Assembly (NCBI RefSeq): GCF_041260155.1
Contig: NC_091928.1
Coordinates: forward strand, 41,233,388 to 41,297,387
From: Ptychodera flava
Lineage: Eukaryota; Hemichordata; Enteropneusta; Ptychoderidae
Length of the DNA: 64,000 nucleotides
Reading direction: 5' to 3'
How positions within the stretch are numbered: position 1 is the first letter of the stretch; each line of letters opens with the position of its first letter. Under the pieces are notes generated by a model that saw only the letters and a list, made by a program, of their open reading frames with translations, was not told the origin of the DNA and ran no database searches. Positions 13,101 to 25,100 of the stretch are shown piece after piece. The position numbers were made by a program, and so were the translations under genes.

Positions 13101-16100
13101 ACATTTTTTAACTTGCAGCATTGATCATAAAAACATTACTCCCAATACAGAAAAAGAGAAGACCTGTTTCTACATCTCTGAACAGGCTTCTGAGCCAATT
13201 GATAAAAATCTCTGTGATGTAACTTATGGTTCATCTTGAAATTAGTTTTTTTGCCTCTTACAAATGTGAGCAGCACTTGTATCACTCCAGAGCAGCGTAA
13301 TTGTGCAAATTTGACACTCCACCCTTCCACATGCAATACTGGTAGTTGATGGCTCTGAAATGCATTCTGGGAACATGTACCAGGAGAGCATACAGTCATA
13401 CTTAGGCTCCAAATGCATTCTGGGATAAGCAGCGGAACGGCACACAGGCAATTTTTTCCCCATTATAAAGAGAAAATTTCTCCTCCGAAACATCACTGCC
13501 TAGAAAAAAGCCTTCTGTTTCTGGTAACCAGAGAACGAAAGTTACAGTAGTTTGATACTAGGTCATGATGGTTTTTGAAAATTCACAGAATGCAGAGTGT
13601 TATACAATTGCAGGAGTTACTGTATCTGCCAGAAACAGAAGCAATATACTGTTTATCAACAAACAAGGTGAGATATATACATTAGATGTGAAACAAAGAA
13701 AACAACAGATTAAATAGTATGAAATATATTTTAGCAAGTTATCAAGTTTATTTTGTACAAAATCAACAAAGCAGGTGGTGAAGTCAATATCTGAAAGCAT
13801 TATAATCAAGTAATCGTTAAAACGACTGATCAAAGAAAGTTAACATTAGTGCAAAGCTATAGAATTTCTATTCATTTGTGTTACACAGGGTTTACTTACC
13901 TGGGCTTCGGAAAATTTGCTCTTCCTGTGAAAAAAGAAGGAAACATAGGGGAAATTATGAGATATTCATACTAGCAAAAGGTCTTTGGGTGTATTACAAT
14001 GTATCTATCACAGTGACTGTAATTGAATACTGGGCATTAATGTTTTAGAGAGTAGAAAAAGAAACTCTGTTTTATAAACAGAACATGAACAACACCAGCA
14101 AATAAATCGAAGGTTGGAACTAATGGAGCTTTACAGGACAGGTAGTGGTAGTTTTTTTCAGCCTTTTTGTTCTACATGTTGATTACAAATTCTTGTCCAA
14201 CTCTCCAAAGCATGTTGAAAAACCTGCTATTTAGCTTGTCAACACAGCTTCTATACGTGTAAAATGCACTGTTATGTTACCATTTAAATTTGAATTCTAG
14301 TCCACACCAGAATTCACTCATCGACAATAACAATCCAGTCTTTACATGTACAGGCTGAGTAGAATACTGTGTATTTCAACATGCTTTGGGGAGTAGAACA
14401 AGAAACTGTAGTTGACATTGAAAACAAAAATTGGGGAAAAAATCATCAGAAGTTACAGCTACTGGTCCATTAACGACATTATAAACTGAACACAAAATAG
14501 TAGTGGTGGACAAATCATAGTTGGTGACCAGGCAAGTTGTTTCCAGTACAAAAACAAACACACAAAACAACAAATATAAATCTCTCACTTACTTGTCGGC
14601 CTGTGCAAGTAGTTTTGCAACATCTTTCTTGGGACTGTAAGAATAAATTATAATATTTTTCTGTAAATGTTAAGTAAAATTTGGCGCATGGGAATTCAGG
14701 AATATTAGACATAGTACTACTTTTGACAGCAAAAACAAATATCATAGGTATTAAAGATGTGTATTGGTTATGAAGCAATGACCTCTGGTGTGTGAGTTGC
14801 CTTAGATTGTTAAAATGTAATACAATCTTGACTTCTACAGCATGACACAGCCAGAGCTCTCTCGCTGTCTTTAACAGAAGTGATTGCTGTGAACGTTTTT
14901 TCATATGCACATCAAAGTGCATCCACATGAACTTAAACTTCAAGGAACATCTACAGTTATAAATCAACTTGTACCACTGACTGGTTGACTTTTGGTATTT
15001 TTCACAGGTTAAATCATAAATGTGCAGAAAAATATAAAGAGTAAAGGTAACAATGTTGAGGACGCTATTCTCTGGACATCTGGAACGAAGCAAGTAGATT
15101 CAAAATCCACTCTCACAAAATTTGTGAAAGATATTGTGATAAAACTGCCACCTTCAATGGCTATAGACATGAAATGATAAATAAACATACATCCCCGATT
15201 GCTAATAGATATATTGCTGCACATTGCAAAACTAAACTTATGCGAACATGAATCTGATAACATTATGCTCTTTATCTAAATCAGGTCTTTGAAGTAAATG
15301 CACCCTTGGAGCTTGAAGCCAATTCTTTTTTTGGTAGACTGGCTCATATGGAAATCAGAAAGGATTTCTGACTTTAAGTAGAACACGGATGTGAAACTTA
15401 CGCATTCTTTTGCATATCCTTGATACGTTCATTCAGTTCATGCATCTGCAAATGATAAAGATTGGATACGTTAGTTCTAGAATATAACATCTTGTAGCAT
15501 ACAACTACTCTACGCAGCTAGCTCTGTGACTAGAACACAACCAACTTGTGCAACATCTTGATGGCCACATGTTGTAAACCTATGCAAGCTTTGAGGCGAT
15601 GAATCAAGAGTGCATGTGCCACCATGGCAGAACATGGAGAACACCATCAAAGGCCTTAACCCTTTGAGTGCTGTAATTTTTCCAACCAAAAATTTTAGTG
15701 CAACATTTTACCAATTTGTATGAATTTTTCTGTAAATGTTTTGATAATTTTTGACCAAACAGATATAACGTTTTATTTGCTACAGTTTTTCATCAAAATT
15801 TTGGCAAAAATCTGAAAAAAATTTAACTAGGTTACATTTTATAAAGGTGACAAAAATTGACTTTGGCGCTGAAAGGGTTGAGGTATGATTATAAATTTAT
15901 TTCCTAAAGTTTAACCATAACTCCTTTCCAAATTTAACCTGATTTGAACAGTGTAATAGTTTTGATAAAACTAAGTTTACCACAAACCCTTAGCCTGAAC
16001 TTGAATCTGAACTGAGCAGTGTAGGAATGTTAATAACAATGTCAATGACACTAAGTTTACTCCAAACCCTTAAATTCAAACCTATTCTTAATAGAGCAAA

Positions 16101-19100
16101 GCAATGCCATGGCATTTCAAGGCAAGAATGAATAATTATTGTCAGAGAATAGCTATTGTCACATATTGTAACTATTGTCACATTGTAATTAGTGTCATAT
16201 CATAACTACTGTTGCATATTAATTATTGCCACACAATAACTATTTTCACCTAGTAACTATTTACAAAATGTAACTACATTGTCACATTTTAATTACTTTC
16301 ATAAAGTAACTTAGTAACTGTTTTCAAATTGTAACTATTGTCACATTGTAATTATTGTGACGAAGTAACTTTTCTGCTAAAATGCAAATCTTAGAACTAA
16401 CTTCAATATCTTTGGGGAATGTAACAAGACCTATGCAGTATAATAGTATTACACACCAGAAGAAAGCTGGGCTCAACCGTCTGTATGAAAACAATAAGTT
16501 TTGCTATGATGGAGCCCTCAAATAGCTTTATGAAACAAGTGTACCACTCAAAATAATATGGAACTGTGACTACTGGCCCAGCTTTCTAAATGTGCGAAGG
16601 TTGTCGTAACTGTACCTGTGCGATTTTCTTGTTTATAAACAATGTATTTCATGCACAATATCTAGGTATCTCACGTCAACATAGCTGCAACACTTAAATT
16701 TTATGATGTACATTATGACATACATACTTTAACTTTCATCAATCGTATACCTTGAAGACAGTGTTTACATTGGTCGTATGGGTTCAATACGACCTTTGAG
16801 CACAGTTCCGATGACCTTTCCTTAAAGTTTCATTATTAAAGTTTATACCATTCACTTGCCTCAACACATATAGATTTTAAGGCTTGGTGAATTCCTTCTC
16901 CTTGCCTCTCAAAAGAGATTAAACTACAATGCAACCGACCAATGTTTAAAATCTTAAACTTACATCATATTCTTGTAATTTCTTCTGTGCTTTAAGGTCA
17001 GCAAGTGAATCTAAGCAGACCGTTAGAAGTTTGTGGAATTCCCGAGCTCTTTCCTTCAGAGTTTCTTCACCGGTCATTACACCGATCTTCAGTTCTGGAA
17101 CTTTCTCTGCTATGTACTTGTTTTTCTCCTCTCTTTTTTGCTTGCTGCCTGTCTTAATCTTTGGCTGCAAACAAAATGGTTGACAAGCATCGCTGTCATC
17201 TTTTGATCATGGAAAACATTCTAACCTTTCTGATACTTTGGTATACTACATCTTGGAGAGTTGTTAATAACAACATTGGGTCCACCTCTCATTTTTGCAA
17301 TAGTTAAAATTTTTTGCAATTGAGTCAAACAATGGCTACTACACAACTCAAAACATTCAATTCTAGTCAGTTTGTCTGACTGGTACAGTTAATGGTTTTG
17401 CGTGAAGGCAACTCTAAACCATACTTCTTTTGCTTGATTTTTGTGGGAAGTTGACTTATGACTGGCGATGCAGAAATGGGTTACATGTACCTACAACAGT
17501 GTGATAGAAACTGTCCTTCAAAATGTTGAAAATATTGTAGCATCTACCAGTACTGTATTAAATTAAGTACTGAACGTCATGCAAGTGTGTTGCTCTACTG
17601 AAAAGTGAAAGGTATGTGACACAAGCTATTATCTACATAAAGTGATCACTATTGCATTGACAAGTCTGAGGGTGATACTAGGTAAACGTTCCCTGCAAAA
17701 TGTTGGAATAGAGTAATTACTTTTCCACTCCATTGGAAAGCTTGAGTATGTGTGATAAGAGGGTAAAAACTTCATTGCATTATATGAGAATGTAGCAACA
17801 ATTAACAGTTGTCTTATCTGCTTAAGACTTAAACTTTTGTTAAAGCTTTCCTCAATAAATCTTTCAACAATTCTCTCACCGAATCAAGAATACAAATTAG
17901 GGGTCACCATACAAATGTTGTACTAAAGAATCACATTATGCAATTTACATATACCGATATTTGAAATTTAAAATGGCCATCATCCCAGTGTTAACTTTCT
18001 TTGAAAAAATATTTCTTTTTGACTTTTGAAAAAAACAACATTTTTCTTGCTCCAAGAGCTTTATAAATGAACCCTTGCAAGTGTTAAGTGGTGGGCCAGA
18101 AAGGATTAAAAATTTGAGTCTGAATATCCGTTCGTGAAGCTATATATCAACTTAACATGGACTAAACTACTATGAAATACCACACACCTTGTCGCCACCT
18201 GGCTGATTTGCCTGGATGCCCTGAAACTGCATCATACGAGCCTTTTCTCGGTTCATACGTTTCTGAGCAGCTTCGGCCTTACGAATCTCCAATTCTTCCT
18301 TACGCTTGCGGGCTTCTTCCTACAAAAGACGTGGAACAAGACAGCAGGTAAGTAACATAGATGGGTAGGGAACAGAATCTCAAACAGTCAGAGCCCCTGT
18401 TAATAATTCTGTTGCTTATCTAGGTCTACTCAATTCACTAAACTTTCTCACAGGGGGTATATCCTACAGCAAAAACATATTCACATAAATTTATAGAAAT
18501 TGAAACAATAGAAGAGAATATTATGTGAACATTCAATGCATTCTGAAGACTGTAAACCCAAAATTCAAATGGATTGTGGTATGAAAAAAATGTTCAGAAA
18601 TGTCAATGTATTTGTTTGTACTGCAATAACATGACTTGTTCAGTGTCCTGTACGGTATTTCATAAAACGGTCCAGTATTCTCAGACTGCCACACTCTATT
18701 CCTGACTAGGTGCATGTTGACAGCCAGTTGGTGTTTTACTTGTTGTTTATATAGTAATAAAAGTGTTGCAAACTGTCAAATGATCTAGAGTGAACCGTAA
18801 ATATTTTCCAGGAGTGTGTGTAATGAGTTGAACTCAGTCTGTCTATACCGGTATGTTGTGAAATAGGGAGAATTTTTAAATGGGCCACAAAGTCTGTGAT
18901 GTAGTTTGCTCTAACTCACCTCTGCCTTGGCCTGGCTTTCTGCTTGTCTTTTTTGCATTTCTGCTTCTCTCTCCAGTCTCTCCTTCCTGCGTTGTTCCTG
19001 TGGAATTGTGGGTAGAATTCGGATATGAGGGGGAACTTAATCACTTGAACATTGTTGAGGTATGATTGTAAAATTTTCTGATCCTGTGAAGGAGTATGTA

Positions 19101-22100
19101 TCCTTTGGGGTAATCACTGTTTTACAACAACATATTGGCATGACATTGCCAGTTTGCAGTATGTCCTTTAGAAATCTGGTGATGTATTGGGAAATTTTCC
19201 TTCGATGAGTGACAACTTGGTGTCTTCCTTCAAGGCAATGTACAGAATTGCACAAAATCTTGATTCTTATACAAGGGAGTAGTTATTTTTATCATAAATT
19301 TCTCAGATAAATAATAATATTCACCGACCTAAAATGGTGCACTATATTCACTAGCCTAAAGTATTGCACTCTCTTAGAGTTCTATCATGACAACATTGAC
19401 AACATTGAGAAACTGTCAAGTAGTTTTACAGATGATTAAAGGTACCGGTATACTGTCACCTGTTCCAATTTTGCCACAGTTACCATGGAAAGACAAAATC
19501 TAACCACTTATAGATTTAAGCGGGTGACCACTTTTTAAAAAACAGCGCCCTCACATGGGATTTTGAATACCAAGGAATGCCCCTTTGACCATATATGGGC
19601 ATATTTAGATTACAGGTGACTGTATATCTTTAATGTGTGTTATTTGCTTCAGATTAGAAAGTACTGCATGTCCCATTAGATGATTCATGACAAGCATTGT
19701 CAAATGATCAAATTGTTTTTGATTTGAGGTATAGAAACGAAATGCTTACTTTTCGTTTTCTCAGCCTTTCAAGATCTTCTTCTAGCTGCCGCTTTTCAGC
19801 CTGATGCTTCTCAAGGAGTTCACGGAATTCTTCTTCTTGCTCCTTGCGTTTTTTCTCTTGCATAATCTAGCATGGGCGATTGGAGAGAAGAAAGAGAATG
19901 AGTGTGTTTAATCAGGTCAAATGAAATGAGTCTTCTAGATCTATTTAATCACTTAAAGGCCCAGTAGCTGTAACTTTTGATTACTTTTCCCCTGTTTTTG
20001 TGTTAATGCTAACAACAGTTTCTTGTTCTATGACCCAAGGCATGTTGAGATACACAGTCTTGATCTTGTAAACTCAGCCTGTATATGTGTAGACTGCATT
20101 GTTATTTTTGAAAGTGAATTCTGGTCCAAACTAGAATTCAATTGTAAACAAAACAGTGCATTTTATGTGAATAGATGCTGTGTTGACAAGCAGGTGTTTC
20201 AACAGGCTTTGGGGAGCAGGAGAAATTGAAATTGCATACAAGACAAAAAATACGAACAAAAAATTATCAAAAGTTACAGCAACTGGTCCTTTAAAATTAC
20301 AATAGTACTGACGAAGTATATATAGCGTTCAGTAAATAACGTCAGAAACTTTTAGGCCCCATTTGAAGACAATTCTAGTCAGAAATTTTTATCAATTGTA
20401 ATTATTTATCACATGCCTTTTTCATTCGTTAACATTTTATCTTTTTGAGTATGTTGTACTGCACACTGTGATGTTTTCAATGTGGAAAGTGTTTTTAAAA
20501 TGATAAATATTATTATTATCATTATTAAAACTAATATATCGACCAGTGAGATGGCTAAAAATGTTTAGACAGTGGTAACAATACAAATTAATCCACTGAT
20601 CATGAAATGGTCAATCAGTGTACAAAAAGGTTCTGCCCTGGAGAAGGTTGTAACCATGGTTATGTCTGTTTCAAAAGATTTGTATCAGTACATGATGGAC
20701 GATGGAACCCTCCTAATTAAAAATCTGAACATTGTATGTTTTATTTGTATTTGGATATGCGAGGCTTTGTTTGCTGTTCAAGTTCAACAGTCTGCTAGCA
20801 AACTGCAGAGAGGTCCAACTTATTATAATCATGGTCCATTATTATAAATAAAATAAAATAATTATAATTATAGCATGCTAAGGATAATGTACATTGGGCA
20901 CATACAGTTGGTATGTGTGTATTCACATTGTCAGGCACCAGGTCATGAGCAGTCTCTGTTGCCCCTCTTGATTACTCAGGGTATTGATGAGTAGCAAAAT
21001 GAGGGTGAGATTTTCTCTCCCCCATCCCCCTCCCCTCAAAGGCGGACATGACTTACTCTCATTTCTCTTTGTGCATCTGTCTCTTGCGGTGCATCTGGTT
21101 CACTCACAGATGGTGCTGGTCTGAAGAGGGGGAAAATTTTACAGGAAATTACGATGAATACCACGCATAATCAAAGAAATACTCTACCTTCAGAAGTACT
21201 GGTATGACACTATTGATGACATTTCAGTGTTACTATGCCAACAGTGACTTCAGTCATCATGGCACTAGACAAATATGTCATGTGATCATGAAATTTCAAT
21301 TTCACAATGTGGTATTACGTACACTGTTGTTTTCATACGTACGAGATATGGTGCAGACTTGTCCAAGTAGGATTACATTCACATATGATTGCTCATGTTT
21401 CTGTATGATATTAATAGGTTCAAGATGGGTTGGCTATGGATAATCTCAACTCCAATTGACTTTGAAAAGAGAAATTAATTTACCTCTTTCATCAACAGTT
21501 ACAGCTATGTAATAGTAATCAACAAGAATATATTAAAATTTAGTGATGAAAGGGTAGCGTTGACTCTGGCTAACCTGACATATCTTTTTTTTGTTCTCTT
21601 TGATTCAAAAACATCTTATACGTTTCATTTATTGGTTGATGTCTGACTCAGTAAAGTCACTGAGTATAGAAATTCTAGTTGAATGTGCCTCTGGGACAGA
21701 TATTTTAACTCTAAAATGCTTACAATTGTTTTCTGATCTACCACTTGTGGGGGTTCAATTTAAACCTCTTGGAGAAAGAAAATTTTCAGTCTTACTTTTT
21801 CGAAAAACCAAAAATTGTATTTTCCCCATACATTTCACACAAAAAATCCGTAAATGTTAGGTAATTTGTTTCTCTGGTACTTAAGTTTGCACGGTGACCC
21901 CTGATTTTTATTCTTGATTTGGTGAGAGAATGGTTGAAAGTTTCACTAAGGAAACTTTGAGCAAAAGTCTTTCACTTTTGAGGTGTGTGAACTACCTTAA
22001 ACCTTAGAAGGTATGTTGAAATTTGGATGTACCACAAAAGAGTTGTTTCTCACCTTGGTTTTGGTTTTGGTTCTGGTTCTGCTGGCGCTGGTGCTGGTGC

Positions 22101-25100
22101 AGGTTCTGGCTCTGGTGCTGGTTCCGGTGCAACAGGCTCTGGTTCCGGCTCTGGCTCTGGTTCCGGCTCCGGCTCAGGCTCTGCTGGAGGCTATTGAAAA
22201 AACATTTGCAGGGAATAAAATGAATAAATTTCCAAGCTTTTATTTGAAGCCTGAAACTTTATAAAGTTAATATAAAGTTTCGGTGCATCCACACTTATGT
22301 ATTCTTTAGATCCAGACCTTTCTGTGCAAAGATTCCCAAAGCTGACCAAGTTTCTAGTGCAGCAAATCACAAGACAGGTTTGCACCTTACTCACAGCTAT
22401 CCTACCATGATGTGGCCATGAAGAAAAATCCCAAAACCGCCAAAAAAACCCAAAATTCTAGAAAGAAAGCCAAAACATAAGATATTGCATGTTCAAGACA
22501 CTACAGCTGAATCACCCACTGGGCGTCTCTTTCGAGCACAATTCATCAAAATTGTGTCATTTCACATTACATGTTAAACGCTGGATCTGACTGAATCTAG
22601 GAGTGTGTCTAGGAAAAATGCTCATGTCATCTCATCATGTGCACGTTGGCTCCAATTTGCTAAAGCTTATGCAAAAATTGCTGACCTCATAGAGACTTGG
22701 TCTGATTCCTCTAATTTTAAAATAATTTTTGAAATATCAGATATTATTTTCTTGAAAAAATCAGTTTCCTAAAAAGTAAAGGGTCAGGACGAAAAGGTAA
22801 CTACCATCTGACAGATGTATTTCAGTTGCAATCCTATAAATATGACCTTCTTTGCATAGCTATCTACGATTCAAAAAACACTACTTCCATTGGTCGACAG
22901 TCAAAAACTAAACAAATGTACCTCAATTTTAAGAGTACCATACATTTACATATCAAAACCTAACCCTTTAATTGAATAATAAAGTGTTTGCCGAGTATAA
23001 AACGGCACAGGCTGAACCTAACCCTAGCTAAACCACAAAACAATGCGAAGAAAACAATTAAGGCACCATTGAACCAGGTAATACAGTTTGTCAAACAGTG
23101 TATCAACTGAGCTAAATTCTATGGAGCTTTTTGATAAGTGAAAGTGTGAGAACTAATACATAAATCAACCATATATCTTACTGAAGTGAATAGAAAAGGA
23201 CTGACAACAAACTTTTATGAATGCAGTATCCAAAGACTTTTTAGACCTACACTGAATAAATCTTCTTGTTTTGGAATTTCAAAATCACTGCATTGCTCAG
23301 TGAACGAAAATTGTAAAACTACTGAAGGAAAATTTGGGTTGACCCAGCAGTTATTGGGAATCTGATTGTGACTTCTATGACCAAGCTGGAAGATTTGAGT
23401 GCTAGGAAAACTCATACATGAGCCATCTAAATATATTTTCACAGAACAGCAAACTTTGTTTAAGCTAGGAAAGCTATTCAAAAATCAAGGGAAAAGCTGC
23501 ATCACCTCAAAAAATCACAGTGCATCAAACATCACACAGGAGAGGAAGATCTCAGGATCAACAGCCAGTGTACAACAAGTGTATAACAAAAACAAAGTTG
23601 AGGAGCATGGGAATAGACACACCAAGTTAAAGGGCATGGGATTTTGACACACCAAGTTGAGGGGTATCAAGCCACACCCACTTACTTCTTCCGGTGCCTC
23701 CTCTGCAGGAGCCTCCTCTGGCGGGGCCTCCTGAATTCATGATTGTTCCATGGTAAGTTAGTAAGAAGAGACATGAACAAAATACACAGAAAAATAAAGA
23801 GAAACATGGAAGAAAATAAAATGGAAAGACAGAAAGACCATGCATGCAGATCACACAAGGTAAATAAAAAGTCTCATTGTAGGAAACTAAGCTGCATGGA
23901 CTGGGCAGATAAAGAAGCATGTATGCAAAGGTAAATTTCAAGACTTTGGCTGTGATCTCTTTGGATTCAGATTTCGCAAACATGGATGAGTACACAACAT
24001 TGGACTACAATTTCAGAGAATAAGAAGAGGTGTGTTGAGGCATGTAATTGTAAAGCTGGTGGCAAATGAGGGCATTTTTGCCTGCTGTAGCAGACAGGGT
24101 TCTGGTGCATGAGGGGTTTTGGCAAAACTAAGATGAGGAGCAGTAGCTTGCTGGCACTCCAAGGTGAGTGTATCAGGTAATGATGACACACAAAAGTCAC
24201 ATGGCATGACCACTGACACACCAAGTTAAGGGGCATCATATGGCCCACTTACTTCAACCGGTGTTTCCTCGGCTTGAGCCTCCTCAGGTGGGGCTTCCTA
24301 TGTTCATAATTATCATTTTATCAATTAAAGTTAGTAAAAGTGAACGGAACGAAATGCAAGAAAATTTTGAAATAAAATAATAAATGTGCAAATCACAAAA
24401 ACCACAAACACAACTAACTTCACACTGTAACAGGACAAAAGCATGGAGACAAAGGACATCCCCTGACAATAATACTGGTAATCATGCAGGATGTTTTCAA
24501 TTCTCACAGGATATTGACATGAAATGATGGAATTCCAAATGGCAAATGACTCAAAGCATACGAGATGTGGTGGGGCTAGGTGTCACCCTACAAAAGCAAC
24601 TGCAAACACAAATTTATGGGACACTTGGGCATTAAAATTGTGGCACTTTGGGCATTAACGGTTGAGTTAAGGGGCACTTGGGTTTTGACATAGTGAGTTA
24701 AGGGGCACTCAGGTAATGATACCAAGTTGATGGGTATCTGGCAACCAACTTACTTCTTCTGTTGCCTCCTCAGCTGGGGCTTCCTAAATAAATTATTATT
24801 TCCCGTTTTGAATCAAGTAATGAGACAATGAAAACAAAAAAATAATTGCATCAAAACAATCAAATCATGACAACATAACACATAAATGCAGACTTTACAA
24901 CATGCAGCACAGAATAAAATAAGTGTGATTAAAAAGTACACCACATCCTACGGAGTCTTCCAAAAAACTTCTATCAAAATGACATATTTTATAGATGCAT
25001 GAAATATTTAGACAACAGACAGCAAATTTTTTTAAATTTCACAGATGACACATTTGAGACAGCATACGAAAATATTTGAAGAATTTTTTGAATACAACAC

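Noticed and set aside
16134-16370. CRISPR-like array
   Set aside because: Units are degenerate and lack unique spacers; eukaryotic context.
22023-22264. Plus-strand Trp/Phe- or Val/Leu-rich frames across 22.02-22.26 kb
   Set aside because: They are the reverse complement of the (EP)n exon 22190-22054 of the minus troponin T-like gene; low-complexity shadow.
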